Below, piece after piece: positions 1-8,459 of a DNA stretch of 35,966 nucleotides. Each line of letters opens with the position of its first letter. Position 1 is the stretch's first letter. The stretch covers positions 1 to 35,966 of the forward strand of contig CBDUSI010000038.1 in NCBI GenBank assembly GCA_965370045.1, read 5' to 3'. The DNA comes from CAZONU01 sp965370045 (GTDB lineage Bacteria; Planctomycetota; SZUA-567; JAKLDR01). The translations under genes and the position numbers were made by a program. The notes under the pieces were generated by a model. The model worked only from the letters and a program-made list of their open reading frames with translations. It searched no databases and was not told the DNA's origin.

Positions 1-2
1 AG

Positions 3-1181
3 ACCGCCAACGAGATGGACACCCAGACCGCGCGGGGCTCGGAGGACGCCATCAGTGACATCCCGCTGGGCGGCACCGGCACCACCGGAAGCATGGGCGT
101 GGGCGGCGGGGGCATGGCCGGGGCCTTCGGCTACCGCGGCGGCGGCGGCCGCAAGCACGCGGTAGCCCGCTTCGGAGGCTCGAAGGCGACAGAAAGCGCG
201 GTGGAGGCAGCCCTGAGGTGGCTCAAGCGCCACCAGGAGGCCGATGGCAGTTGGGACATGAGCAAGTGGGGCGGTGGCAGCCGCAGGGGAACGGTGGCCA
301 TGACCGGTCTGGCCACGCTGGCCTTCCTGGGCGCGGGCTACACCCACAAGAGCGGCAAGTACCGCGACAACGTCAATCGCGCCGTGAAGTGGCTGCTGAG
401 CCAGCAGGCCAAGAACGGCTGCATGACCAAGAAGGGGTACAAGTGGACCGGCTACCTGCACTCCATGGGCTCGCTGGCCCTGGTCGAGGCCTACGGCATG
501 ACCAAGGACCCCAAGCTCCAGGAACCCGCGCAGCGAAGCGTTGACTACTCGGTCAAGATACATCAGAAGCCCTATTCCGGCTGGCGCTACAAACCCCATG
601 AAGAGGGCGACGTCAGCCATACCGGCTGGTTCATCATGCAGTTGAAAAGCGCCAAGGTCGCCGGCCTCACGGTCGACGGCGCCGCCTTCCAGGGCGGGTT
701 GAACTTCATAGGAAAGGTAACCAGCAAGAAGACGGGAGGGAGCGTCTACAAACCCTCGCAGCTCTTCGACGGCCGTCCGGGACAGATGAGCTGGGCTCGC
801 TGGACGGCCATCAGCCAGGTCTGCCGCCTGTTCATGGGCGTGCGCCGCGACGACGAACTCCTCCAGAAGGGCAATGCCTTCGTGCTGGCCCAGAAACCGG
901 ACTGGGCCAAGGAGGACTTCTACCACTGGTACTACGGCACGCTGGCCATGTTCCAGATGGGGGACAAGTCCTGGAAGGAGTGGAACACGGAGCTCAAGCC
1001 CACCTTGCTCGACAACCAGCGCAAGGGCGGGCCCATGGACGGCTCGGCAGCCGATGTGGACGGTTCCTGGGATTTCGCGAAGGACCCCTGGGGCAAGAAA
1101 TGCGGCCGGGTCTACACCACTGCGCTCGGGGCGCTGTGCCTGGAGGTCTACTACCGCTACCTGCCGATGTACGGCAAGTAG
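3..1181 (+). CDS. Prenyltransferase/squalene-oxidase-repeat protein (5' end outside window)
   Basis: The frame is open to the left edge, so the gene is 5'-partial; the first internal ATG is at base 15. A Gly-rich linker (about residues 19-48 from that ATG) precedes alpha-toroid repeats of the squalene/prenyltransferase type, such as AVEAALRWLKRHQEADGSWD and AVKWLLSQQ. The C-terminus has a YHWYYGTLAMFQ segment and ends LEVYYRYLPMYGK. This architecture is common in Planctomycetota, where the proteins are presumed to fold as alpha/alpha barrels but have no established reaction. I did not see a convincing DxDD cyclase motif, so real terpene cyclase activity is doubtful. It is followed by a strong terminator, so it belongs to an upstream unit and not to the sigma-factor operon. 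Confidence 0.85.
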   Translation, partial: TANEMDTQTARGSEDAISDIPLGGTGTTGSMGVGGGGMAGAFGYRGGGGRKHAVARFGGSKATESAVEAALRWLKRHQEADGSWDMSKWGGGSRRGTVAMTGLATLAFLGAGYTHKSGKYRDNVNRAVKWLLSQQAKNGCMTKKGYKWTGYLHSMGSLALVEAYGMTKDPKLQEPAQRSVDYSVKIHQKPYSGWRYKPHEEGDVSHTGWFIMQLKSAKVAGLTVDGAAFQGGLNFIGKVTSKKTGGSVYKPSQLFDGRPGQMSWARWTAISQVCRLFMGVRRDDELLQKGNAFVLAQKPDWAKEDFYHWYYGTLAMFQMGDKSWKEWNTELKPTLLDNQRKGGPMDGSAADVDGSWDFAKDPWGKKCGRVYTTALGALCLEVYYRYLPMYGK

Positions 1182-1206
1182 AAACGTCCACCGACAGCCA
1201 ACCTGC

Positions 1207-1239
1207 CTCGCCCGGGCCCCGGCCCGGGCGAGTTCTTTT
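1207..1239 (+). terminator. Rho-independent terminator after the squalene-repeat gene
   Basis: A perfect 12-bp GC-rich inverted repeat (1207-1218 with 1221-1232) is followed by TTCTTTT (1233-1239). The formal loop is only 2 nt, so in practice the top pair would open. It lies 25 bases after the stop codon and separates this gene from the sigma-factor operon. Confidence 0.85.
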
Positions 1240-1303
1240 CCGGGCCTCCCGGCGCGGTCTCGCAAACAGAGTCGACAAGCACGGCTCCGGGGTGTAGACT
1301 CCT

Positions 1304-1933
1304 GTGGACATGGAGACTGCACCGTTGAGCACCCTCAGCCTGGAAGCCGCCGACCACCGACCGGCGACCGCCGCCGGCCGCGCTCGGAGCGCGGCCCCCC
1401 CCAGCGACGAGGAACTGATGGCCGCGGTCCGCGCGCGGGACGACGGGCCGGCCTTTGACGAGTTGGCCCGCCGCCACGGCGAGCGGGCGCTCGGCACCGC
1501 CCGGGCCTGCCTGGGCGGCTCCGCGGGCGCCGAGGACGCCGTGCAGGAGTGCTTCCTGCACATGGTCCGCGCGCGCCGCTCCTACCGTCCCGGCGCGCCC
1601 TTCGCGCCGTGGTTCTACACGCTGCTGCGCAACGCCTGCCGGGACGAACTCCGCCGCCGCGGGCGCCGTCCCGAAACCCGGCCTGGGCCGCCCGAGCGGC
1701 CGGCCGGTACCGATCCCTGTGACGACTTGGTCTCCCGCGAGGACGCCCGCGCCGCCCGCCGGGCCTTCGACCGGCTGCCGGAGCCGGAACGCGAGATACT
1801 GGCCCTGCGCGTTCACGGCGGCCTGGACTTCCCGGAGATCGCCCGCATCACGGGCCTGAGCGCGGAGTGCGCCAAGAAGCGCGCCTACCGGGCGCTCGAC
1901 CGCCTGCGCCGCGAACTGGCCCCGCGAAGCTGA
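1304..1933 (+). CDS. RNA polymerase ECF-type sigma factor
   Basis: 209 residues. Region 2 lies at about residues 49-120 (AFDELARRHGERALGTARAC through AGAEDAVQECFLHMVRARRS to the WFYTLLRNACRDELRRR helix). Region 4 lies at about 152-207, with LPEPEREILALRV, the helix-turn-helix FPEIARITGLSAECAKKRAY and a basic end. It would direct core RNA polymerase to a dedicated set of promoters. The GTG at 1304 is chosen; an ATG two codons on (1310) is equally possible and no clear ribosome site decides. The roughly 34-residue Ala/Arg-rich N-terminus before region 2 is longer than usual. The next gene is a zinc-finger anti-sigma, the standard pairing, and a transport operon follows on the same strand. Confidence 0.92.
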   Translation: MDMETAPLSTLSLEAADHRPATAAGRARSAAPPSDEELMAAVRARDDGPAFDELARRHGERALGTARACLGGSAGAEDAVQECFLHMVRARRSYRPGAPFAPWFYTLLRNACRDELRRRGRRPETRPGPPERPAGTDPCDDLVSREDARAARRAFDRLPEPEREILALRVHGGLDFPEIARITGLSAECAKKRAYRALDRLRRELAPRS

Positions 1934-2006
1934 TTCCCCCGGGAAACCCCGTCCCGAATCCCCTCCGGCCACGTACCGATGACAGCGGCCCGATGGGGAT
2001 ACGATC

Positions 2007-3437
2007 ATGGACTGTCGCGAAGCTTCCGAACTGATCAGCGCCGCGGCGCTGGGCGCGCTGGAGGATTCCCAGCGCGACACCTTTGAGGAACACCTCGCGG
2101 GCTGTCCCTCCTGCCGGGCAGCCTTGGACCACGCCCGCCGGACCCTGGAACTGGTCGCCGGCGCCCACCGTGAGAGCGCGTCAGATAAGCCCACCGTGCG
2201 AGTCGCCGCCGCCGGCCGCGCGGAACTGGCTGCGATCCGGCGGCGGCGCCTGGGCCGACTGCTGGCGGCCACGGCCGTCGCCGCGGCCTGCCTCCTGGCG
2301 GCCGTATGGATGCTGCCCGCCAGAGAAAAGGCGGCCCCCTCCTGCGGCACCTGCTGGCGTTTCGTGGCCGGAGGCCCCGGCAACAGCCGCCACGCGGCCC
2401 CCCTCGCCTGCGGAATTCCCGACCGGGTGCTCTGGGAGCGCCCGGTCAGCGGCATGGCCGGGGCCTACAAACCCCTGGCCTGGAAGCAGCTGGTGCTGGT
2501 CGGCGCGGACCCGCTGCGCCGCACCCACCGCGGCGGCGGCAGGCTGCTGGCAATTGACGGCCTGACCGGCAAGGTCCGTTGGAAGAAGACGTTCCCCGGC
2601 GGCGACTTCTACAAGGCCAAGGGATTCCCGGACCGCTGCATCGCCGGCGGCATGCTTTACCTGACCGACGGCGAGGAGTGCCTGGTGCTCGACGCCGCCA
2701 GCGGTCGCGAGTTGACCCGCTACGCCGCGCCCGAGGACGCCGCCGGCTGGAACTACCTGACCGCGTCCGAGGGCCGGCTCTTCGGGGTCTCCCGCGACGG
2801 GCGCACGGCCTTCTGCCTGGAGGCGGCCACCGGGAAGGTGCTGTGGTGCCGCGAGACCGGCGGCCGGGTCTTCATCCCCGCGCTGGCCGACGGGCGGCTC
2901 TATCTCGCAACGGGGGCGGGCGATCTCGTCGCGCTGAGCGCGGCCAGCGGGGCGGAGCTGTGGCGCCGAAAAGGGACGGCGCCTGCGGGCCGCTCCAGCG
3001 TCCACGCCGCGGCCGGCCGCGTGCTGGTGCTGGCCGAGAGCGGCGAGGTGCTCGCCGCCGATGGCGCGGGCGGCGAAGTGCTCTGGAGGCGCAGGGTCAA
3101 GGGGGCCTTTGCCTCCGGCGTAGCGGTCAGTGAGCGGGCCGCCTATTTCCTGGGCGGCACCGTGGCACTGAAGCTCTCCGACGGGCAGGCAATCTGGCGG
3201 CACGCCGACAGCGATGAGGGCATCTGCTCGGCGCCCACCCTGGCGGGAGACAAGCTGCTGGCCGCGGCCGGCGGGAAGTCCGGCAGCCTCAACGTGCGCT
3301 CGCCCTCCGGCGAACTGCTCGGCAGCCTGGGCGAGGCGGCCCAGGGGGCCTGCGACGGGGCCATCGTGGCCGGCGGTCGGATATACACAGTGGGCGGCGG
3401 CCGCCTACGTGCGGTGGCCTGCCGGAGGGAGGGATAG
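2007..3437 (+). CDS. Membrane anti-sigma factor fused to a PQQ-like beta-propeller
   Basis: 476 residues. The N-terminus is a putative zinc-binding anti-sigma domain (zf-HC2/ZAS type) with C3, H29, C33 and C36 in the H-x3-C-x2-C pattern. A basic stretch (RRRR at 78-81) leads into one membrane helix at about 82-104. The remainder, about 115-476, is a series of PQQ-like blades (LLAIDGLTGKVRWKK, CLVLDAASGREL, AFCLEAATGKVLWCRE, LVALSAASGAELWRRK) that would sit outside the inner membrane. The inferred role is to hold the upstream sigma factor inactive in the cytoplasm and release it on a signal sensed by the propeller. The ATG at 2007 follows GGGGA by about 9 bases. The porin gene starts 30 bases downstream, suggesting co-transcription. 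Confidence 0.88.
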   Translation: MDCREASELISAAALGALEDSQRDTFEEHLAGCPSCRAALDHARRTLELVAGAHRESASDKPTVRVAAAGRAELAAIRRRRLGRLLAATAVAAACLLAAVWMLPAREKAAPSCGTCWRFVAGGPGNSRHAAPLACGIPDRVLWERPVSGMAGAYKPLAWKQLVLVGADPLRRTHRGGGRLLAIDGLTGKVRWKKTFPGGDFYKAKGFPDRCIAGGMLYLTDGEECLVLDAASGRELTRYAAPEDAAGWNYLTASEGRLFGVSRDGRTAFCLEAATGKVLWCRETGGRVFIPALADGRLYLATGAGDLVALSAASGAELWRRKGTAPAGRSSVHAAAGRVLVLAESGEVLAADGAGGEVLWRRRVKGAFASGVAVSERAAYFLGGTVALKLSDGQAIWRHADSDEGICSAPTLAGDKLLAAAGGKSGSLNVRSPSGELLGSLGEAAQGACDGAIVAGGRIYTVGGGRLRAVACRREG

Positions 3438-3467
3438 AAGAGGAAACACCTAGCAGGAGGAAAGGAA

Positions 3468-4790
3468 TTGTCAAGACACTGCGCCGGTTGTGTTTTGGGA
3501 ATGGCCGCGGCCCTGTTCTGCCTGGCCGCCCCGGCGGGAGAACCCGCCAGCAAGATCGATCTGGAGAAGAAGGTCAAGGAGCTGGAAAAGCGCGTTGGTG
3601 AATTGGAGAAGGGCGGCGCCAGGGCAGCGGCCCCGCAAACGGGCAGCGACCTCTTTACCGCCTACTGGAAGGACGGCCTGCGGCTGGAGACCGCCGACAA
3701 GCAGTTCAAGCTCAAGATCGGCGGCCGACTGATGAACGACTGGACCTTCATCGACGCCGACAAGGGCGTCGAGGAAGCCCTCGGCGACGACCTCGAAGAC
3801 GGCGTGGAGTTCCGCTACGCGCGTATCGATATATCCGGCCTGCTCTACGAGCGGGTCGAGTTCCGGACGGAGTACGACTTCGCCGGCGGCGACGCCGATT
3901 TCAAGAACGTGTACATCGGCTTCCTGGACCTGCCGGTCGTCGGCAACCTGCGCGTCGGGCACTTCGAACAGCCCTTCAGCCTTGAGAAGATGACCAGCGG
4001 CAAGTACCGCGCATTCCAGGAGGTCAGCCTGCACGGCGCGCTGGTGCCGGGGATGGACACGGGGATCATGCTCTACGACGGGGCGCTCGGCGGGCGCATG
4101 AGCTGGGCGGCGGGCGTCTTCCGCACCACCAACGACTTCGGCGAGGGGGAGGGCGACGGGGTCTACAACCTGACCGGCCGCCTCACCGGCCTGCCCATAT
4201 ACGAGGACGACGGGAAGACACTGCTGCACCTGGGTGCGGCCTTCAGCCACCGGGACCCGGGGGAGGACTCCCTGGACTTCCGCAGCCGGCCGGAGTCGCA
4301 CCTCGTCGACGAGCTGCTCGACACCGGCAACCTTTTCGTCAACTCAGCCGAAGTGATCGGCGCGGAGCTGGCCCTGGTCCGCGGGCAGTTCTCGCTGCAG
4401 GGCGAGTACGTGCACGTATTCGTGGACGAGCTCCGCGGGGAGGACGAGGACCCCGAGCTCCACGGTTTCTATGTATTCGCCAGCTACTTCCTGACCGGCG
4501 AGAGCCGCGCCTACAACCTCAAGGAGGGGGCCTTCGGGCGGGTGCGCCCACTAAGGAACTTCGACTGGCAGGAGGGTGGCGGTTCGGGCGCCTGGGAACT
4601 GGCGCTGCGCTACTCGCACCTGGACCTCGATACCTCGTGCTGCGACGGCGGCGAACTCCAGGGCTTCACCGCGGGGCTCAACTGGCACCTCAACCCCAAT
4701 ACGCGTATAATGCTCAACTACGTCTTCGCCGACCTGGACGACACCGGCGACGTCAACGTCTTCCAGATGCGCTTTCAGGTCGACTTCTAG
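3468..4790 (+). CDS. Phosphate-selective-porin-like (OprP/OprO) outer-membrane protein
   Basis: 440 residues. A signal peptide covers about residues 1-23, followed by a short coiled coil (about 29-50, repeated LEKKVKELEKRVGELEK), as in trimeric porins of this family. The body is amphipathic beta-strand, with the family-like stretch RYARIDISGLLYERVEFRTEYDF compressed around FKNVYIGFLDLP and VGHFEQPFSLEKMTSGKYRAF. It ends in Phe (MRFQVDF), the usual signal for outer-membrane beta-barrel assembly. The start is TTG at 3468, supported by a very strong AGGAGG site (3455-3460). It sits between the anti-sigma and the binding-protein genes. The likely job is entry of an oxyanion across the outer membrane; the exact anion cannot be read from sequence. 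Confidence 0.88.
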   Translation: MSRHCAGCVLGMAAALFCLAAPAGEPASKIDLEKKVKELEKRVGELEKGGARAAAPQTGSDLFTAYWKDGLRLETADKQFKLKIGGRLMNDWTFIDADKGVEEALGDDLEDGVEFRYARIDISGLLYERVEFRTEYDFAGGDADFKNVYIGFLDLPVVGNLRVGHFEQPFSLEKMTSGKYRAFQEVSLHGALVPGMDTGIMLYDGALGGRMSWAAGVFRTTNDFGEGEGDGVYNLTGRLTGLPIYEDDGKTLLHLGAAFSHRDPGEDSLDFRSRPESHLVDELLDTGNLFVNSAEVIGAELALVRGQFSLQGEYVHVFVDELRGEDEDPELHGFYVFASYFLTGESRAYNLKEGAFGRVRPLRNFDWQEGGGSGAWELALRYSHLDLDTSCCDGGELQGFTAGLNWHLNPNTRIMLNYVFADLDDTGDVNVFQMRFQVDF

Positions 4791-4823
4791 GAACCGGCGA
4801 CGTTCAGGAAAGGAGCCCCCCCC

Positions 4824-5690
4824 GTGAACAAGAACTCTTTGGCCCGCCTGACGGCCGCCGCACTGGCGGTGGCGCTGGTCGGGCTCTGCCTGCCGGGTTG
4901 CAGCGGAAAGAAGAAGCCGGAGAAACCCGGGAAGGTGGACGTAGAAACCGGTGCCCGGCCTCTACGGGTGCGCAGCGGCGGGACCATGTTCGCCTCGATG
5001 CAGGAAATATGCTCAGCTTATGAGAAGGAAACCGGCCGGAAAATCGATCTGAAAAAGGGCGGCTCCGGCTCCCTCTTCAGAAATGCGGTCAAGAACAAGG
5101 ACTGCGACGTCTACGTCTGCCACGCGCCGTTCCTGGTGGAAGCCCGAAAGGCCAAAGTGATAGACACGCACTACGTGGTCGCCGGGCTGCGCCCGGTGAT
5201 CGTGGTCAAGAAGGGCAACCCCAAGGGGATCAAGGGGGTCAAGGACTTGGCCCGCAAGGACGTGCGCCTGGGGGTGACCCACGAGACCCGCTCCACCGCC
5301 GGCTGGGTGACGCCCGTTTACTTCAAGAGGGCGGGCATCTCCGGGGAGATCGCCAAGAAGAAGATTCACCGCACCGAGGGTAGCGGGGCGATGGCCCGGG
5401 CGGTGATCGCCGGCAAGGTCGACGCCGGGATCATCTGGAACGCCGCCGCCCACGCCCGCCGGGAGAACCTCGACATCATCGACGTAAAGCCCCGGTTCCG
5501 CCCCGACCCCAAGACGGACGCGATCAGCACCGCTACCCACGGCAGGCTGGACCTCTCCAAGCTGCGGGTGGCGGTGATTGTCTTCAAGTTCGCTGGCGAC
5601 AAGAAATCCGCCCGCCGGTTCGCGGCCTTCGCCAATTCCGAACGGGGCCGGGCGGTCTTCGGGAAACGCGGCTTCCTGCCCGCACCGTAA
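4824..5690 (+). CDS. ModA-like substrate-binding lipoprotein, copy 1
   Basis: 288 residues, GTG start. The lipobox is L23-P-G-C26 after a hydrophobic leader, so it should be a lipoprotein anchored to a membrane. The mature part has the type-II periplasmic binding protein pattern of the molybdate/tungstate group: SGGTMFASMQEICSAYEKET, a GSGSLF loop, VVKKGNPKGIKGVKDLA and GKVDAGIIWNAAAHA, ending in an ERGRAVFGKRGF helix. The GGAG at 4812-4815 is separated from the GTG by a run of eight C bases. It is the most divergent of the three tandem copies and has a longer C-terminal lobe (about 20 residues more). The ligand is probably an oxyanion. Confidence 0.85.
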   Translation: MNKNSLARLTAAALAVALVGLCLPGCSGKKKPEKPGKVDVETGARPLRVRSGGTMFASMQEICSAYEKETGRKIDLKKGGSGSLFRNAVKNKDCDVYVCHAPFLVEARKAKVIDTHYVVAGLRPVIVVKKGNPKGIKGVKDLARKDVRLGVTHETRSTAGWVTPVYFKRAGISGEIAKKKIHRTEGSGAMARAVIAGKVDAGIIWNAAAHARRENLDIIDVKPRFRPDPKTDAISTATHGRLDLSKLRVAVIVFKFAGDKKSARRFAAFANSERGRAVFGKRGFLPAP

Positions 5691-5762
5691 TAGGCGGGCG
5701 CGGGCGGGCGGTTCCGACCGTTTGAAACCGGTCGCGGGGCAGCTAACATGGCCGCCCCGGAA

Positions 5763-5777
5763 CCCTTTTCAGAAGGG
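5763..5777 (+). promoter_or_regulatory. Hairpin covering the ribosome site of binding-protein copy 2
   Basis: CCCTT (5763-5767) can pair with AAGGG (5773-5777) across a TTCAG loop. AAGGG is part of the Shine-Dalgarno AAGGGAG (5773-5779) for the ATG at 5787. The 96-base gap here is the longest between the transport genes and also holds an upstream CGACCG/CGGTCG inverted repeat near 5717-5736. The stem is short, so a regulatory role is only a suggestion. Confidence 0.3.
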
Positions 5778-5786
5778 AGCAAAATC

Positions 5787-6587
5787 ATGATGCGCAGACT
5801 GCTGGTTGTTGCCGCGGTCATCTCCGCTGGAGCCCTGATGGCCGCCGGCTGCGGCGGTGACGAGGAACCCGTCAAGAAAGGCAAGAAGCCGCCCGGCGGC
5901 AAGGTCAAGGGACAGGAACTGGTCATCCTGGTGGGCAACTCCTTCCTCCCCCCGACCGAGCAGCTCATCGCCGAATTCACCAAGAAGACCGGCATCAAGG
6001 CCATCTACACCACCGGCGGCAGCGAGGACCTCCTGCCCCACGTCAAGGCCAGGAAGAAAGGCGACATCTTCATCACCCATGATCCCTACCTGGATTACGC
6101 CAGGAAGGCCAAATCCTACTCCGACCACAAGCACGTGGGCTTCGTGGCCCCGGTGCTGGCAGTTCAAAAGGGCAACCCCAAGGGGATCAAGGGGCTGACG
6201 GACCTGACCAAGCCTGGCCTCAAGGTAGCCCTCAGCAACGCCAAGTACTCCACCTGCGGTGAGATGGTCCAGAAGCTCTTGAAAAAGAAAAAGATCGACG
6301 CGGCGGTGATGAAGAACGTCGGCAACCGCCTGACCAAGGGCCACAGCAACCTGGGCAACTACCTCAAGACCAAGACGGTTGACGCGGTCGTCATGTGGAA
6401 CGGCGTGGCCAACACCTTCAAGAAGAACTTGGATGTCGTCAAGACCCCCTACGAATACGACACCGAGATCCGGGTGCACGTCATCGGGCTAAGCTACTCC
6501 AAGAACCCGGCACTGGTCAAGAAGTTCATGGAGTTCACCAGGGAAAGAGGCGAGAAGATATTCGCCGAGAACGGCTACGTGAAGTAG
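5787..6587 (+). CDS. ModA-like substrate-binding lipoprotein, copy 2
   Basis: 266 residues. The ATG at 5787 is preferred over an in-frame ATG at 5748 because AAGGGAG lies 7 bases before it and the signal sequence begins there. Cys22 follows AAG in a lipobox-like position. The mature domain shows GNSFLPPTEQLIAEFTKKTG, TTGGSEDLLPHV, KKGDIFITHDPYLDYARKA, VQKGNPKGIKGLTDL and TVDAVVMWNGVANTF, the same order of motifs as copies 1 and 3. It is therefore a periplasmic binding component of the ModA/oxyanion family feeding the permease encoded downstream. Sequence differences in the ligand-facing loops (TTGGSED here, DYAGSEV in copy 3) suggest different ligands or affinities. Confidence 0.85.
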   Translation: MMRRLLVVAAVISAGALMAAGCGGDEEPVKKGKKPPGGKVKGQELVILVGNSFLPPTEQLIAEFTKKTGIKAIYTTGGSEDLLPHVKARKKGDIFITHDPYLDYARKAKSYSDHKHVGFVAPVLAVQKGNPKGIKGLTDLTKPGLKVALSNAKYSTCGEMVQKLLKKKKIDAAVMKNVGNRLTKGHSNLGNYLKTKTVDAVVMWNGVANTFKKNLDVVKTPYEYDTEIRVHVIGLSYSKNPALVKKFMEFTRERGEKIFAENGYVK

Positions 6588-6620
6588 CGACGAGGCGTGC
6601 TCGAAGGAGGACGAGGAAAC

Positions 6621-7421
6621 ATGCGCAAGACACTGCTGGCCATCTCGGCCGCGCTGGGCGCCATTCTGGCCGCCGGCTGCGGGGACGACGCCCCGGAGGG
6701 CGGCGGGAAGAAGCCGCCCGCGGGCAAAAAGGAACTTCTGGTCTACTGCGGTGCGGGCCTCCGCCCGCCGTGCGCCGAACTGGCCGGGGCCTTCGAGAAG
6801 AAGCACGGCGTCAAGGTCATCACCGACTACGCCGGCAGCGAGGTGCTGCTCAGCACGATCCGGCTGACCAGGAAGGGCGACGTTTACATGCCCGGCGACA
6901 AGCACTACGTGGACCAGGCCGCCGGGAAGGGCCTGATCCTCTCCCAGAAGTCGGTGTGCTATTTCGTGCCCGCCATTCTCGTTCGGAAGGGCAACCCCAA
7001 GAAGATCAAGGGGCTGGCCGACCTGGTCGGGCCGGGCATCAAGCTGGGCCTCGGCAACGAGAAGGCCTGCGCCATCGGCCGCAAGTCGAGGAAGATATTC
7101 AAGAAGAACGGCATCGCCTGGGCCGACGTCGAGAAGAACCTGAAGTTCCAATCCATGACCGTCAACGAGTTGGGCATGCAAATTCAGACCAAAAGCCTTG
7201 ACGCGGTCATCGTCTGGGACGCGGTGGCCAAGCAGTACGCCAAGTACGGCGAGGAGGTGCCCATCCCCGCCAAGAAGAACGTGATCTCCACCGTGAATGC
7301 CGGGGTGCTCAAGTTCACTTCCGACCGCGGATCCGCCGAGAAGTTCGTGGAGTTCGCGCGCTCCGAGCGCGGGCTGGCAATCTTCAAGAAGCACGGGTAC
7401 CGGACCACGCCGCCGAAATAG
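6621..7421 (+). CDS. ModA-like substrate-binding lipoprotein, copy 3
   Basis: 266 residues. The ATG at 6621 is chosen over an in-frame GTG at 6597 because GGAGG (6606-6610) and GAGG (6613-6616) precede it and the leader then has normal length. The lipobox is L16-A-A-G-C20. The body resembles molybdate/tungstate binding proteins: YCGAGLRPPCAELAGAFEKK, DYAGSEVLLSTI, RKGDVYMPGDKHYVDQA, VPAILVRKGNPKKIKGLADL, GLGNEKACAIG and SLDAVIVWDAVAKQY. Of the three copies it looks closest to the standard family. It starts 33 bases after copy 2 and ends 21 bases before the permease gene. Confidence 0.87.
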   Translation: MRKTLLAISAALGAILAAGCGDDAPEGGGKKPPAGKKELLVYCGAGLRPPCAELAGAFEKKHGVKVITDYAGSEVLLSTIRLTRKGDVYMPGDKHYVDQAAGKGLILSQKSVCYFVPAILVRKGNPKKIKGLADLVGPGIKLGLGNEKACAIGRKSRKIFKKNGIAWADVEKNLKFQSMTVNELGMQIQTKSLDAVIVWDAVAKQYAKYGEEVPIPAKKNVISTVNAGVLKFTSDRGSAEKFVEFARSERGLAIFKKHGYRTTPPK

Positions 7422-7442
7422 CGGAGAGCAGGGGCGCTGGCA

Positions 7443-8459
7443 ATGGAGCAAAGCAGGGGATCGGGCCGGAGGGACTGGGGAAGGTTGGCCGCCTGCGGCG
7501 CATACCTTTTCCTGGGGCTCTTCTCCCTGTTAGTCCTGCTCAGCGTAGCGGCCAACCTGCTTGGCTGGGGAGTGCTACGGGGAGTTTTCACGGCGGGCAC
7601 GTGGGTCGCGCTGCCGCTCTTTTTCGTCTGCGCCATGGTGCACATCGGCGCCGGTGTCCGCGGCTGGGCCGGCCGGGTCTTCTCGTCCGCGGTATTCCTG
7701 GTCCTGGCGCTCTTCATAACCTTCTTCCTGTTCCTGGTCATTGCCGACGCCCTCTACATCGACAAGGCCGCGGTCATCCAGGTGCTGACCAGCCGGTACA
7801 TCCGCCGCGCGCTGTGGCTGAGCGTCGTCACCAGCGTCATCACGGTGGGGCTCTCGCTGCTCTTCGCCGTTCCCATGGGTTACGCTCTGAGCCGCTACCG
7901 CTTTCCCGGACACATGCTGGCCGACACCATCGTGGACATCCCCATCGTCTTCCCCCCCTTGGTCGCCGGGCTGACCCTGCTGGTATTCTTCTCGCAGACC
8001 GCGTTGGGCACCTGGATCCAGGAGGATCTCGGCCTGGAGTTCGTATTCCAGCCCAAGGGGATCGTCCTCTGCCAGTTCGTGGTCTCGGCCAGTTTCGCCA
8101 TCCGCTCGGTCAAGACCGCCTTCGACGACGTGGACCCGCGCCTGGAAAAGGTGGCCTTGACTCTGGGCTGCACGCAGTGGGGCAGCTTCTTTCGCGTGTC
8201 CCTGCCGCTGGCTGCCCGGGGGATCACCGCCGGGGCCATCCTCACTTGGGCGCGGGCCTTCGGCATCTTCGGGCCCCTGATGATACTCGTGGGTTCCTTC
8301 CGCGGCCGGACCGAGGTCCTGAGCACCACCATCTTTCTGGAACAATCCGTTGGCAACCTGGAGGGAGCCCTGGCGGTGGCCCTGCTCCTGATCGCGGTCG
8401 CCCTGGTGGCCCTGGTGACCCTCCGGCTGGTGGGCGGAAGGGCGCTGGTGAAGCTGTGA
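7443..8459 (+). CDS. ModB-like ABC transporter permease with N-terminal extension
   Basis: 338 residues, clearly longer than typical ModB proteins (roughly 220-280). The core from about residue 120 is a binding-protein-dependent permease domain, including the cytoplasmic EAA-type loop DPRLEKVALTLGCTQWGSFF followed by RVSLPL (231-256), which contacts the ATPase. Three extra hydrophobic helices occur before the core at about 15-42, 50-72 and 78-103. The start ATG at 7443 follows GGAGAGCAGGGG. The stop codon overlaps the ATPase start by four bases (GTGA), indicating translational coupling. It forms the inner-membrane channel for the substrate delivered by the three upstream lipoproteins. Confidence 0.9.
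   Translation: MEQSRGSGRRDWGRLAACGAYLFLGLFSLLVLLSVAANLLGWGVLRGVFTAGTWVALPLFFVCAMVHIGAGVRGWAGRVFSSAVFLVLALFITFFLFLVIADALYIDKAAVIQVLTSRYIRRALWLSVVTSVITVGLSLLFAVPMGYALSRYRFPGHMLADTIVDIPIVFPPLVAGLTLLVFFSQTALGTWIQEDLGLEFVFQPKGIVLCQFVVSASFAIRSVKTAFDDVDPRLEKVALTLGCTQWGSFFRVSLPLAARGITAGAILTWARAFGIFGPLMILVGSFRGRTEVLSTTIFLEQSVGNLEGALAVALLLIAVALVALVTLRLVGGRALVKL

Noticed and set aside
1..1181. True terpene cyclase function for the first gene
   Set aside because: The repeats fit the alpha-toroid fold, but no DxDD cyclase motif was found.
5691..5786. Molybdenum-cofactor riboswitch in the transport operon
   Set aside because: The spacer is short and I could not match the conserved loops of that riboswitch.
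7601..8455. Upstream extension of the ATPase frame inside the permease gene
   Set aside because: No homology before the GTG at 8456, and the GTGA overlap is a normal coupled start.
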